A DNA stretch of 64,000 nucleotides, taken from positions 186,001 through 250,000 of the forward strand of contig NZ_JBMERR010000001.1 of the NCBI RefSeq assembly GCF_048820915.1. The letters are read 5' to 3'. Origin of the DNA: Cribrihabitans_A pelagius (GTDB lineage: Bacteria; Pseudomonadota; Alphaproteobacteria; Rhodobacterales; Rhodobacteraceae). Below the pieces are notes generated by a model. The model did not search any database and was not told where the DNA came from. It was given only the letters and a program-made list of their open reading frames with translations. The first letter of the stretch is position 1, and every line of letters starts with the position of its first letter. This document shows, piece by piece, positions 15,873 through 25,069 of the stretch. The position numbers and the translations under genes were made by a program.

Positions 15873-16742
15873 ATGGAGACGATGCGCGGAAGCCTCCTGA
15901 TGGTGCTGGCGATGGCGGCTTTCGCGCTGGAGGACATGTTCCTCAAATCCGCCGCCCGGAGCCTGCCGGTGGGACAGATCCTGATCCTGTTCGGGCTTGG
16001 CGGCATGGCGGTCTTTGCTGTCATGGCGCGTGCGCAAGGGCACTCCCCGTGGCACCCGGGTTTTTGCACGCGCCCGATGCTGTGGCGCTCCCTGGCGGAG
16101 GCCGCGGGACGGCTCTGTTTCACCCTGGCGATTGCGCTCACGCCCTTGTCCTCGGCCTCGGCGATCCTGCAGGCGACCCCCTTGGCGGTGGCGGCCGGCG
16201 CGGTGGTGTTCTTTGGCGAGCGCGTCGGCTGGCGGCGCTGGCTGGCGATCGGGGCCGGTTTTGCGGGCGTGCTGCTGATCCTGCGCCCGGGGCTTGGCGG
16301 TTTCGAGCTGGCCTCGCTGTTTGCGGTGGCGGGCACCTTGGGCTTTGCCGGCCGCGACCTTGCCACCCGGGCCGCGCCCGCGGGCATGAGCAACGCGCAG
16401 CTTGGCGTCCTTGGCTTTGCGATGGTGGTTGCGGCGGGCGTGCTGGCGCTGGCCTGGACTGGCGGCGCCCGCTGGCCCGCGCCGGGCACCTGGGGGCAGC
16501 TGGCCTGCGCCACCGGCATCGGGGTGATTGCCTACAACGCGCTCTCGGCGGCGATGCGGCAGGGCGAGATTTCGGTCATTGCGCCGTTCCGCTACACCCG
16601 GCTGGTCTTCGCCATGCTGCTGGGCGTCCTGGTCTTCGGCGAGCGGCCCGATGCGCTGACGCTCCTCGGCAGCGCCATCATCGTCACCAGCGGCGCCTTC
16701 ACCCTCTTGCGCAGCCGCAAGCCCGCTGTCCGGACCGTGTAA
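15873..16742 (+). CDS. EamA/DMT-family transporter (289 aa)
   Basis: Ten hydrophobic segments are arranged as two EamA repeats. The first half ends with PLSSASAILQATPLAVAAGAVVFFGE-type sequence and the second with APFRYTRLVFAMLLGVLVFGE, the usual positions of the conserved GE pairs. AAGGGA precedes the ATG. These are inner-membrane exporters of metabolites or amino acids; the substrate is unknown. It probably shares the transcript of the XRE-cupin gene. Confidence 0.82.
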   Translation: METMRGSLLMVLAMAAFALEDMFLKSAARSLPVGQILILFGLGGMAVFAVMARAQGHSPWHPGFCTRPMLWRSLAEAAGRLCFTLAIALTPLSSASAILQATPLAVAAGAVVFFGERVGWRRWLAIGAGFAGVLLILRPGLGGFELASLFAVAGTLGFAGRDLATRAAPAGMSNAQLGVLGFAMVVAAGVLALAWTGGARWPAPGTWGQLACATGIGVIAYNALSAAMRQGEISVIAPFRYTRLVFAMLLGVLVFGERPDALTLLGSAIIVTSGAFTLLRSRKPAVRTV

Positions 16743-16810
16743 CGCCGGCATCCGGCATCATGCCCAGGCCACCTTGCGCAAGCCGCGCCGCCGCCTTACA
16801 TCTGCTCCCC

Positions 16811-17290
16811 ATGGCCAAGAAGCAGAACTCCGACCCGAACTACAAGGTGATTGCCGAGAACCGCCGCGCGCGGTTCGACTACGCGATCGAGGATGACCTC
16901 GAATGCGGCATCGTGCTTCACGGCTCGGAGGTGAAATCCCTGCGCGGCAGCGGCACCAATATCGCCGACAGCTATGCCGCGGTGGAAAACGGCGAGCTGT
17001 GGCTGGTGAACGCCTATATCCCGCCCTATGCGCAGGCCAAGACCTTCCAGCACGAGGAGCGCCGCCGCCGCAAGCTGCTGGTCTCGCGCAAGCAGATGGC
17101 CGACCTGTGGAACGCCACCCAGCGCAAGGGCCTGACCCTGGTGCCGCTTGTGATCTATTTCAATCACAAGGGCCTGGCGAAGATGAAAATCGGCATCGCC
17201 AAGGGCAAGAAGGCGCATGACAAGCGCGAGGTGGAGGCCAAGCGGGACTGGTCGCGGCAAAAGCAGCGGCTGCTGAAGGACCATAGCTGA
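16811..17290 (+). CDS. smpB: SsrA-binding protein
   Basis: SmpB binds tmRNA and brings it to stalled ribosomes in trans-translation. The product has 159 residues. Motifs are VIAENRRARFDYAIEDD at the N-terminus, GIVLHGSEVKSLR, YIPPYAQA, HEERRRRKLLVSRKQ and the C-terminal basic tail KGKKAHDKREVEAKRDW. The gene encoding tmRNA is not visible here. A copy of the long repeat element begins 20 bases after the stop. Confidence 0.96.
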   Translation: MAKKQNSDPNYKVIAENRRARFDYAIEDDLECGIVLHGSEVKSLRGSGTNIADSYAAVENGELWLVNAYIPPYAQAKTFQHEERRRRKLLVSRKQMADLWNATQRKGLTLVPLVIYFNHKGLAKMKIGIAKGKKAHDKREVEAKRDWSRQKQRLLKDHS

Positions 17291-17310
17291 GCCGTTAGTG
17301 ATTGCCACCA

Positions 17311-17478
17311 GCGCGGGACAAGGCCGCCAGGCCGGCGCGCATCGCCGGCGCGCCCCCACGCGGCGGCGATTTGGCTGAGGCTGGGAGGTCCCTCGAAAGG
17401 GTCTACGGACTTTGCAGACATAAACTGCCATTCACTTCCGTCCGGATCGCCACCGCGCGCGCCGGCAACGCGCCGCTC
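17311..17478 (+). repeat. Long repeat element with terminal inverted repeats (family 1, copy A)
   Basis: Head GCGCGGGACAAGGCCG, then left terminal repeat GCGCGCATCGCCGGCGCGCC, internal GGCGATTTGGCTGAGG and TAAACTGCCATTC blocks, and right terminal repeat GCGCGCGCCGGCAACGCGCC. It aligns along its whole length with copies at 20558-20723, 33190-33358 and 53173-53338. It fills most of the gap between smpB and the next gene, same orientation as smpB. The rest of the gap to 17697 shows no gene. Confidence 0.8.
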
Positions 17479-17697
17479 TTCCCGTTTTTTCCGAGTAGTC
17501 GCCGTCAGCCAGGTCCTGGCATTTGACGAATTACCTCACGCATAGCTTTGGATACCGTCCCTGGCGGATTTTCCGCGCCCGGTTGCAATAGCCTACCGTT
17601 TCAGTCAGATAAGCGCCACCCCAGCGGATTCCTCCCTCGAATCATGCCCGGCATCCCTCCGAACCACCGGCCCAATGCGCCAAGGACAGGACACCAG

Positions 17698-18204
17698 ATG
17701 CCGCCTCCGCTCCCGACCGATTGCCAATCCCCCGCCGCCTCCCGCCCGCTTGCGGACCTCGGCCTCGATCCGTTCGAGACCGCGCTGCTGCCGCTCCTGC
17801 GCCATTTCGCGGCGAGCCTGCGCGCACCGGGCACCCAGTCCTGGCAGCTTGCCTACCAGACCGCGGCCGAGCGCTGGGGCGAAAGCTTCGGCCTGCCGCT
17901 TGCCCATGCGCTGGCAGGGCTGGCCGGGCGGGCGGATGCGCTGATCGGCGGGCTCACCTGCCACGGCGCGCTGGACCTTGCCACCCGGCAGAGCGTCACC
18001 GCGGACGAGGCGGCCTTCCTGCGGATGCTGCACCACATGCGCCGCGACCAGGCCCCGCCCGCGCGGCAGGCGGTGGCAGAGCTGGCGCGCGGCCGCATGG
18101 ACGCCGGGCTGATCCGCTGCGGGTTGAGCTTCGCCCGCCGCTTCCCGGCCGGCATCGAGGTCCCGGCCGCCCCCTCCCGCCCGCGGCTCCGCATCGCGGT
18201 GTGA
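17698..18204 (+). CDS. Hypothetical protein (168 aa)
   Basis: I chose the ATG at 17698, behind AAGGACAGG; the frame is open 50 codons further but that part is low-complexity and overlaps no promoter signal. The product is a soluble, mostly helical protein with a single CHG motif (residue about 87) and a run MLHHMRRDQAP. No family is recognised. Codon use is typical of the genome, which supports it being real. It is not clearly part of an operon: 152 bases separate it from sseA. Confidence 0.55.
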   Translation: MPPPLPTDCQSPAASRPLADLGLDPFETALLPLLRHFAASLRAPGTQSWQLAYQTAAERWGESFGLPLAHALAGLAGRADALIGGLTCHGALDLATRQSVTADEAAFLRMLHHMRRDQAPPARQAVAELARGRMDAGLIRCGLSFARRFPAGIEVPAAPSRPRLRIAV

Positions 18205-18356
18205 ACCCGCAGCCGCGCGCCGCCAGGAAGCCGGGCGCATCGCCGCCATCTTGCGGTGCGCCCGGCGCGATTATCCTCGGCGGTGGCTGCGGGCTTCCCT
18301 TGCGCCTCCGCCGCGGCAATAGTACCCATGCGCAAGCGCATGACGGGAGGGCAGCG

Positions 18357-19211
18357 ATGCAGGATGATCCGAAAACCCTTGTTTCCACCGAGTGGCTGGC
18401 GGCCCATCTGAAGGACCCCGACCTCAGGGTGCTCGATGCCTCCTGGTACCTGCCGCAGCAGGAGCGCAACGCCAAGGCCGAATACGCCGCCGCGCATATT
18501 CCCGGCGCCCGCTTCTTCGACATCGAGGAGATCTCGGACCACCGCTCCGACCTGCCGCATATGGTGCCGCCGGTGGAAAAGTTCATGTCCCGCCTGCGCG
18601 CGATGGGCGTGGGCGACGGCCACCAGGTGGTGATTTATGACGGCATGGGCCTGTTCTCCGCCGCCCGCGTCTGGTGGCTGTTCCGCCTGATGGGGCAGGA
18701 GAATGTGGCTGTGCTCGACGGCGGCTTCCCCAAGTGGCAGGCCGAGGGCCGCCCGGTCGAGGACCTGCCGCCGGTGATCCGCGACCGCCACATGACGGTG
18801 CGGGTGCAGAACCATCTGGTGCGCGATGTCACCCAGGTCTCCGCCGCGGCCAAGCTGGGCGACCACGAAATCATCGACGCCCGCTCCGCCGAACGCTTCC
18901 GCGGCGACAGCCCCGAACCCCGCCCGGGTCTGCGCGCGGGCCACATTCCGGGTGCGAAGAACGTGCCTTTCGGCACGCTGTTCAACGAGGACGGCACCAT
19001 GAAGGATGCAGACGGCCTCCGCGCCACCTTCGAGGCCGCCGGTGCCGACCTCGCCAAACCCGTCATCACCACCTGCGGATCGGGTGTGACCGCCGCCGTC
19101 CTCAGCCTCGCCCTGGAGCGGATCGGCAAGACCGACCACGCGCTCTACGATGGCTCCTGGGTGGAATGGGGCGCCTTCCCGACCCTTCCCGTTGCTACCG
19201 GAGAGACCTGA
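18357..19211 (+). CDS. sseA: 3-mercaptopyruvate / thiosulfate sulfurtransferase
   Basis: The 284 residues hold two rhodanese domains. The first is inactive (residues 10-130, ARVWWLFRLMGQ). The second carries the catalytic Cys240 in TCGSGVTA, the loop that marks mercaptopyruvate sulfurtransferase. GGGAGGG precedes the ATG. The enzyme moves sulfur from 3-mercaptopyruvate to thiol acceptors. Its stop overlaps the aminotransferase start by one base (TGATG). An aminotransferase could make 3-mercaptopyruvate from cysteine, so the pair may work as a cysteine catabolic route. Confidence 0.9.
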   Translation: MQDDPKTLVSTEWLAAHLKDPDLRVLDASWYLPQQERNAKAEYAAAHIPGARFFDIEEISDHRSDLPHMVPPVEKFMSRLRAMGVGDGHQVVIYDGMGLFSAARVWWLFRLMGQENVAVLDGGFPKWQAEGRPVEDLPPVIRDRHMTVRVQNHLVRDVTQVSAAAKLGDHEIIDARSAERFRGDSPEPRPGLRAGHIPGAKNVPFGTLFNEDGTMKDADGLRATFEAAGADLAKPVITTCGSGVTAAVLSLALERIGKTDHALYDGSWVEWGAFPTLPVATGET

Positions 19212-20395
19212 TGTTCGAGACCCTGAAAGCCCAGCCAGCCGACAAGATCCTGGCGCTCATGCAGATGTACCGCGACGACCCGCGCGCCGGGAAGATCGAC
19301 CTTGGCGTCGGCGTCTACAAGAACGCCGAAGGCGTCACTCCGGTGATGCGCGCCATCAAGGCCGCCGAGCACAAGCTGTGGGAAGAGCAGACCACCAAGG
19401 CCTATGTCGGCCTCGCCGGTGACCCGGCCTATGCGGACGCGATGATCCAGCTGATCCTGGGCGATGCGGTCGCGCGTGAGAACATCGCCGCCGCCGCCAC
19501 TCCCGGCGGCACCGGCGCCGTGCGCCAGGCCTTCGAGATGATCCGGATGGCCAACCCCAAGGCGCGCGTCTTCGTCTCCGACCCGACCTGGCCGAACCAC
19601 ATCTCGATCCTGAAATACGTTGGCATCGAAACCGTCACCTACCGCTATTTCGACAGCGAAACCCGCGGCGTGAACTTCGACGGCATGATCGAAGACCTGA
19701 AGGGGGCCAGCAAGGGCGACGTGGTGCTTCTGCACGGCTGCTGCCACAACCCCACCGGCGCCAACCTCAACGCGGTGCAGTGGAAAGAAGTCATCGCGCT
19801 GATGAACGAGCGCGGTCTGATCCCGATGATCGACATCGCCTACCAGGGCTTCGGCGACGGTCTGGAAGAGGACGCCAAGGGCGTGCGCCTGGTGGCCTCC
19901 AGCTGCCCCGAGGTGCTGATCGCGGCGAGCTGCTCCAAGAACTTCGGCATCTACCGCGAGCGCACCGGCCTGTTGATGGCGGTGAGCCAGGACAAGGGCG
20001 CGCAAGCGCTGAACCAGGGCACGCTCGCTTTCCTCAACCGGCAAAACTACTCCTTCCCGCCGGATCACGGCGCGCGTCTGGTGACGATGATCCTCAATGA
20101 CGCGGGCTTGCGCGCCGATTGGGCTTCTGAGCTGGAAGACACCCGGCTTGGCATGCTGGCCCTGCGCCAGCAGCTGGCGGATGAGCTGCAGCGGCTGACC
20201 GGCTCTGACCGCTTCGGCTTCCTGGCCCAGCACCGCGGCATGTTCTCGCTGCTCGGCACCACGCCCGAGCTGGTCGAAAAGATGCGCGCGGACAATGGCA
20301 TCTACATGGTGGGCGACAGCCGGATGAACATCGCGGGCCTCAACGCGCAGACGGTGCCGCTGCTGGCCAAGGCGATCGTCGACGCCGGCGTCTGA
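19211..20395 (+). CDS. Class I aromatic/aspartate aminotransferase
   Basis: The 394 residues begin MFETLKAQPADKILALM, typical of the TyrB/AspC subgroup. PLP lysine is K243 in SCSKNFGIYRERTG; HNPTG (about residue 181) and the YQGFGDGLEED stretch are conserved. It transfers amino groups between aromatic amino acids or aspartate and 2-oxoglutarate. Translation is coupled to sseA by a one-base overlap. Cytoplasmic, dimeric by family. A clear intrinsic terminator follows. Confidence 0.9.
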   Translation: MFETLKAQPADKILALMQMYRDDPRAGKIDLGVGVYKNAEGVTPVMRAIKAAEHKLWEEQTTKAYVGLAGDPAYADAMIQLILGDAVARENIAAAATPGGTGAVRQAFEMIRMANPKARVFVSDPTWPNHISILKYVGIETVTYRYFDSETRGVNFDGMIEDLKGASKGDVVLLHGCCHNPTGANLNAVQWKEVIALMNERGLIPMIDIAYQGFGDGLEEDAKGVRLVASSCPEVLIAASCSKNFGIYRERTGLLMAVSQDKGAQALNQGTLAFLNRQNYSFPPDHGARLVTMILNDAGLRADWASELEDTRLGMLALRQQLADELQRLTGSDRFGFLAQHRGMFSLLGTTPELVEKMRADNGIYMVGDSRMNIAGLNAQTVPLLAKAIVDAGV

Positions 20396-20415
20396 CCCTC
20401 ATTCCAGAAAGCAGC

Positions 20416-20444
20416 AAACGCGCCCCAAGCGGGCGCGTTTTTTC
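20416..20444 (+). terminator. Intrinsic terminator of the sseA-aminotransferase operon
   Basis: AAACGCGCCC (20416-20425) pairs with GGGCGCGTTT (20431-20440), with a CAAGC loop and a T-run. Confidence 0.9.
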
Positions 20445-20461
20445 GTGGCGCGGCGTGGCCT

Positions 20462-20506
20462 AAGACTTTTAAAAAGTCTTGGCAAAAGCTTTTCAAAGCT
20501 TTTGCC
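20462..20506. repeat. Two back-to-back palindromes
   Basis: AAGACTTTT-A-AAAAGTCTT (20462-20480) is followed at once by GGCAAAAGCTTT-TC-AAAGCTTTTGCC (20481-20506). Both are perfect apart from short centres, and AT-rich in a GC-rich setting. I recall similar tandem palindromes between roseobacter genes. They may be a second, bidirectional terminator for the converging aminotransferase and amtB genes. Confidence 0.65.
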
Positions 20507-20557
20507 CCCGCAGGACGCTGGCGGAGCTGGCTGAGGCTTTGAGGATGGGGCACCGGG

Positions 20558-20723
20558 CTGCGCATCGTCGGCGCGCGCGGGGGCGATCCGAATGGGTTTG
20601 ACCGGCACTTTATCCCAGCCGCATCCGTACGCCCTACCGAGGAACCGCCCAGCCGCCGCCAGATCGCCGCCGCGTGGGGGCGCGCCGGCGATGCGCGGCG
20701 GCCTGGCGGCCTTGTTCCGCGCT
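20558..20723 (-). repeat. Long repeat element (family 1, copy B)
   Basis: Read on the minus strand it begins GCGCGGAACAAGGCCG, then CGCGCATCGCCGGCGCGCC, internal GGGATAAAGTGCC, and ends GCGCGCGCCGACGATGCGC. It lies between converging genes, head toward amtB, beyond that gene's terminator. Confidence 0.8.
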
Positions 20724-20756
20724 TTGGTGTTCTCATGATGGGCGGGGCGGTGCCCA

Positions 20757-20784
20757 GAAAGAAAACGGCGCCCCGCAGGGCGCC
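20757..20784 (-). terminator. Intrinsic terminator of glnK-amtB
   Basis: On the minus strand GGCGCCC-TGCG-GGGCGCC is followed by GTTTTCTTT. It lies 29 bases after the amtB stop. Confidence 0.85.
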
Positions 20785-20812
20785 GCCTTTGCTTTCACAT
20801 CTGCCCGATGGC

Positions 20813-22147
20813 TCAGCTTGGCGAGAACTCCGGGTAGGCCTCCATGCCCAGCTCGGCCATGTCGAGCCCGTTGACCTCGTCTTCTTCCTCGACCCGGATG
20901 CCGATGGTGGCGCGCAGCACCATCCAGACCACGGCGGAGGCGGCCACGGTGAAGACACCGATCACCGCGATGCCGGTCAGCTGTGTGAGCAGGCTTGCAT
21001 CCGGGTTCGACAGCACCACCGCGATGGTGCCCCAGATGCCGCAGATCAGGTGCACCGGGATGGCGCCGACCACGTCGTCGATGCGCAGCTTGTCCAGCAT
21101 CGGCACCGCGAAGACCACGATGACACCGCCCGCCGCGCCGATCAGCGTCGCGAGGCCCAGGCCCGGGGTCAGCGGCTCGGCGGTGATCGCCACCAGGCCG
21201 CCCAGGGCGCCGTTCAGGATCATGGTGAGGTCGGGCTTCTTGAACATCACCTGGGTCAGCACCAGCGCCGCCGCCGCGCCGGCCGCCGCGGCCGCATTGG
21301 TGTTGGCGAAGATGCGGGAGATGTCCGCCACGTCGCCCACGGTGCCCATCGCCAGCTGCGAGCCGCCGTTGAAGCCGAACCAGCCCATCCACAGGATGAA
21401 GGTGCCAAGCGTCGCCAGCGCCAGGTTGGAACCGGGCATCGGGATGGTCTTGCCGTCCTTGTACTTGCCGATGCGCGGTCCCAGAACCAGCGCCCCGGTC
21501 AGCGCGGCCCAGCCGCCCACCGAATGCACCACGCTGGAGCCTGCGAAATCCAGGAAGCCCATCTGGTCGAGGAAGCCGCCGCCCCATTTCCAGCTGGCCT
21601 GCAGCGGGTAGATGACGGCCGTCAGGATCACCGTGAAAATCAGGAAGGGCCACAGCTTGATGCGCTCGGCCAGGGTGCCGGAGACGATCGAGGCGGTCGC
21701 CGCGCAGAACATCAGCTGGAAGAAGAAGTCCGAGCCGGTCGCGGCATAGGAGTAGTCATCGGCCTGGTCCGCGGTGATCCCCACCGCCTCCAGCACGCCG
21801 GGGCCAAAGACGCCGGACAGAACCCCGTCCACCGCCCAGGTGCCCAGCGGGTACATCAGGTTGTAGCCGATCAGCCAGTAGAACACGGCAGCCAGGGAGA
21901 ACAGCGCCATGTTCTTGGTCAGCTGCATGGTGACGTTCTTGGAGCGCACCAGCCCCGCTTCCAGCATTGCAAAGCCCGCCGCCATCCAGAACACCAGGCA
22001 GCCGCCGATCAGGAACAAGAGCGAGTTCAGGATGAACACCGTGTCGGTTGCCGGGTTCACACCCGCCGCCGGAGCCTCCTGCGCCAGCGCCAGCCCGGGC
22101 AGCGCACTCAGCGCCAGGGCCGCAAGGGGAAGGGTCAGTTTCTTCAT
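20813..22147 (-). CDS. amtB: Ammonium transporter
   Basis: The 444 residues comprise a signal-like N-terminus (MKKLTLPLAALALSALPGLALA) and eleven membrane segments. The conserved pore histidines occur in SSVVHSVGGWAAL and IPVHLICGIWGTI; AMLEAGLVRSKN and GTFILWMGWFGFNGGS are family motifs. The ATG at 22147 follows GGAGGAAAG. AmtB lets ammonium into the cell and is gated by GlnK, whose gene lies 26 bases upstream on the same strand. Inner membrane trimer by family. Confidence 0.95.
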   Translation of the reverse strand: MKKLTLPLAALALSALPGLALAQEAPAAGVNPATDTVFILNSLLFLIGGCLVFWMAAGFAMLEAGLVRSKNVTMQLTKNMALFSLAAVFYWLIGYNLMYPLGTWAVDGVLSGVFGPGVLEAVGITADQADDYSYAATGSDFFFQLMFCAATASIVSGTLAERIKLWPFLIFTVILTAVIYPLQASWKWGGGFLDQMGFLDFAGSSVVHSVGGWAALTGALVLGPRIGKYKDGKTIPMPGSNLALATLGTFILWMGWFGFNGGSQLAMGTVGDVADISRIFANTNAAAAAGAAAALVLTQVMFKKPDLTMILNGALGGLVAITAEPLTPGLGLATLIGAAGGVIVVFAVPMLDKLRIDDVVGAIPVHLICGIWGTIAVVLSNPDASLLTQLTGIAVIGVFTVAASAVVWMVLRATIGIRVEEEDEVNGLDMAELGMEAYPEFSPS

Positions 22148-22173
22148 AAGTCTTTCCTCCGGAACGGGCGCCT

Positions 22174-22512
22174 TCACAGCGCTTCGAGGTTGGTTTCGCC
22201 AGTGCGCACCCGCACCGCCTGGTCCACATCAAGGACAAAGATCTTGCCGTCGCCGATCTTGCCGGTGCGGGCGGTTTCGGTGATCACGCGCACGGCCTGC
22301 TCGGCCTGCTCGGCCGGCACCACCAGCTCCAGCTTCACCTTGGGCACAAAATTCACTTCGTATTCCGCGCCGCGGTAGATCTCGGTATGGCCGGCCTGCG
22401 CGCCGAACCCCTTGATTTCCGTGACCATCAGCCCCGAAATCCCGATCCCGGTCAGCGCTTCGCGGACCTCGTCGAGCTTGAAGGGCTTGATGGCGGCTAT
22501 GATCATTTTCAT
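22174..22512 (-). CDS. glnK: Nitrogen regulatory protein PII
   Basis: This 112-residue PII protein has the T-loop EIYRGAEYEVNFVPKVKLE with the uridylylation site Tyr51, and the C-terminal TGKIGDGKIFV signature. It senses 2-oxoglutarate, ATP/ADP and (through uridylylation) glutamine, and blocks AmtB when ammonium is plentiful. The ATG follows GAGGTGCC. The glnK-amtB order is the standard operon. An inverted repeat CTTTGC-N7-GCAAAG lies 58-76 bases upstream (22570-22588), but I see no clear sigma-54 site. Confidence 0.95.
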   Translation of the reverse strand: MKMIIAAIKPFKLDEVREALTGIGISGLMVTEIKGFGAQAGHTEIYRGAEYEVNFVPKVKLELVVPAEQAEQAVRVITETARTGKIGDGKIFVLDVDQAVRVRTGETNLEAL

Positions 22513-22791
22513 GTCGGCACCTCTTTGCTGTGGCCTTGGGCCATGGCCGCAGGCCGAGGGGCCCGCGCTCTTTGCACCTGCAGCAAAGCCGCTGGGCCGA
22601 GTCGGGCCTATCCCGGGGCAGCAGGAATCCGCGCGTCTTTCTGCGAATGCACAATAATTTTGCGCCTTCCGTGCGGGGCGCATAAAAACCGCTCAGCTGA
22701 GGAAGGGGAGAAAGCCCGGATTCCGCCTCTACAAAGCGCGGCGGCCGCGGTATGGTCCCCGGCAAAACGGACTACCGGGCAGGAACTGGCA

Positions 22792-24996
22792 ATGGCTCAA
22801 GGATCCGGGCGCAAGCCCTTGGTCGCAGACAGGCGCTATGGCGCACGCGGCAAGACCAAGCCGCCGCAGCGGCGCAAACCGGCGCAGAAGCCGCAACCCG
22901 CGCGCAAGGGGCTGTTCGGCCTGTTCGCGCGCAAGAAGACCCGCGCCCGCACGGCGCCGAAAAAGCGCGGCCTGCTTTATACGCTGCTGGCGCCGGTGCG
23001 CTGGGCGCTGCGGCTCACCTTCGGCTTTGCCTGGCGCGTCGGCATGGTGGTGTGTTTGCTGGTAGCGGCGGCGGTGGCCTTCCAGTACATGCGCCTGCCC
23101 GATGTCGCCGCCTATCTCGACGGGCGCGCGCGCGGCTCGGTCACGCTTCTCGACCGCTCCGGCGAGGTCTTTGCCTGGCGCGGCGACCAGTTCGGCGGCG
23201 TGGTGCGCGCCGATACCGTCTCGCCGCATCTGAAGAACGCCATCGTCGCCACCGAAGACAAGCGCTTCTACCGCCATTTCGGGATTTCGCCGCGCGGCGT
23301 CGCCAGCGCCGTGCGCATCAACCTCAGCGAGGGGCGCGGGCCGCTTTCCGGCCACGGCGGCTCCACCATCACCCAGCAGACCGCGAAACTCCTGTGCCTC
23401 GGCCGTGAATACGACCCCAAAGAGTGGAAGAGCGAAAGCGCCTATGAGGCCGACTGCCGCAAGAGCTCGCTCTGGCGCAAGGCGCGGGAGGCCATCTTCG
23501 CCCTCGCGATGGAGGCGAAATACACCAAGGACGAGATCCTCTCGATCTACATGAACCGAGCCTATATGGGCGGCGGCGCCTACGGCGCCGAGGCCGCGGC
23601 GCAGCGCTATTTCGGCAAGTCCGCCAACCAGCTGAACCCGGCCGAGGGCGCGATGCTGGCAGGCCTGCTGACCGCGCCGTCCACACTGGCGCCGACCAAC
23701 AGCCTGGAACGCTCGCAGGACCGCGCCGCCACAGTGCTGCGGCTGATGCAGGAGCAGGGCTACCTCACCACCGCCGAGATGCGCCGCAACCAGGATAACC
23801 CGGCGGGCCTCAGCGAGGCTGCCGCCGCACGGGCAGGCGGCTATTTCGCCGACTGGGTGATGGATACCATTCCCGATTTCCTCGGCGACCAGACCACCGA
23901 GGACGTGGTGATCCGCACCACGCTTGACCAGCGCCTGCAGCGCGCCGCCGAATCGGCGCTGAAGGACGTGTTCGAAAACAAGGTGCGCGACGGCTCCAAG
24001 GCGCAGGCCGCGATTGTGGTGATGAGCGCCGACGGCGCGGTGCGCGCGATGGTGGGCGGGCGCAAGACGCGGGTCTCGGGCGTGTTCAACCGCGCGACGC
24101 AAGCCAAGCGGCAGACCGGTTCCGCCTTCAAGCCCTTTGTCTATGCCACCGCGCTGGAGCTGGGATATTCGCCCTATGACCGGCTGCTCGATGCGCAATA
24201 CTGCCTGTCCATCCCCGGCTCCGGCCAATGGTGCCCGAAGAACTACACCAAGCGGTTCTATGGCGAGGTGACGCTGGCGCGCGCCTTGCGCGATTCGCTG
24301 AACGTGCCAGCGGTGAAACTCTCCGAAGCCGTGGGCCGCGACAAGGTCAGCCGGGTGGCGCGAGATTTTGGCATCGACAGCGACCTCGCCGCGGGTCCCG
24401 CGCTGGCGCTTGGCGCGTCGGAAAGCTCGCTTCTGGAAATGTCGGGCGCCTACGCTGGCATCCTGAACGGCGGGTCTTCTGTGACGCCTTACGGGGTGAC
24501 CGAGCTGAAGCTGGTCGAAGACAGCGCGCCGCTGATGGGTGCCAGCGGCGGCATCGGCGAGCGGGTGATCCGCCCCGAGGCCGCACAGCAGCTGGTCTGG
24601 ATGATGGAGAAGGTGATTGCCGGCGGCACCGGCCAGCGGGCGCAGATCCCGGGCTGGCAGGCAGCGGGCAAGTCGGGGACCACCTCGGCCGCCAAGGACG
24701 CCTGGTTCATCGGCTTCACCGCCGATTACGTGGCCGGGGTCTGGATGGGGTATGACGACAACACGCCGCTCACCGGCGTGACCGGCGGCGGCCTGCCGGC
24801 CGAGATCTGGCAAGAGACCATGGTGCGGGTGCACGAAGGCCTGGAGCCGAAACCGCTGCCGATGCTGGAGCCCGAACCGGTCGCGGCGCCGGAACCTCAG
24901 CCGCAGAAAAGACGCCGCCAGCGCCAGGGCCCGCAAATCGGCAAGGAGCTGGAACGCGCGGTGAACGGCATCCTGCGCGACCTCTTCGGCAACTGA
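22792..24996 (+). CDS. Class A penicillin-binding protein 1A-type
   Basis: This 734-residue bifunctional enzyme makes and crosslinks peptidoglycan. A basic cytoplasmic tail (about 1-80) is followed by a membrane helix (about 82-100). The GT51 transglycosylase has catalytic Glu155 in TEDKRFYRHFG and GGSTITQQTAK at 189-199. The transpeptidase has S444 in GSAFK, S502-L-N, and K627-S-G-T. The C-terminus is Pro/Glu-rich, then basic. The transpeptidase acts in the periplasm. An unusual Cys-containing insert (CLGREYDPKEWKSESAYEAD) follows the glycosyltransferase active site. The ATG at 22792 starts the basic tail. Confidence 0.92.
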   Translation: MAQGSGRKPLVADRRYGARGKTKPPQRRKPAQKPQPARKGLFGLFARKKTRARTAPKKRGLLYTLLAPVRWALRLTFGFAWRVGMVVCLLVAAAVAFQYMRLPDVAAYLDGRARGSVTLLDRSGEVFAWRGDQFGGVVRADTVSPHLKNAIVATEDKRFYRHFGISPRGVASAVRINLSEGRGPLSGHGGSTITQQTAKLLCLGREYDPKEWKSESAYEADCRKSSLWRKAREAIFALAMEAKYTKDEILSIYMNRAYMGGGAYGAEAAAQRYFGKSANQLNPAEGAMLAGLLTAPSTLAPTNSLERSQDRAATVLRLMQEQGYLTTAEMRRNQDNPAGLSEAAAARAGGYFADWVMDTIPDFLGDQTTEDVVIRTTLDQRLQRAAESALKDVFENKVRDGSKAQAAIVVMSADGAVRAMVGGRKTRVSGVFNRATQAKRQTGSAFKPFVYATALELGYSPYDRLLDAQYCLSIPGSGQWCPKNYTKRFYGEVTLARALRDSLNVPAVKLSEAVGRDKVSRVARDFGIDSDLAAGPALALGASESSLLEMSGAYAGILNGGSSVTPYGVTELKLVEDSAPLMGASGGIGERVIRPEAAQQLVWMMEKVIAGGTGQRAQIPGWQAAGKSGTTSAAKDAWFIGFTADYVAGVWMGYDDNTPLTGVTGGGLPAEIWQETMVRVHEGLEPKPLPMLEPEPVAAPEPQPQKRRRQRQGPQIGKELERAVNGILRDLFGN

Positions 24997-25069
24997 CCCC
25001 GCCCGCCCCGCTGCGGCCCCAGCTAACCCGGCCTCCGCGTCTCGCGCTGCCGCGGCCGGAGCTCTCCCG

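Noticed and set aside
22570..22588. CTTTGC-N7-GCAAAG inverted repeat upstream of glnK as an NtrC or sigma-54 site
   Set aside because: It does not fit the NtrC consensus and no -24/-12 element is present at the right distance; noted only as an inverted repeat.
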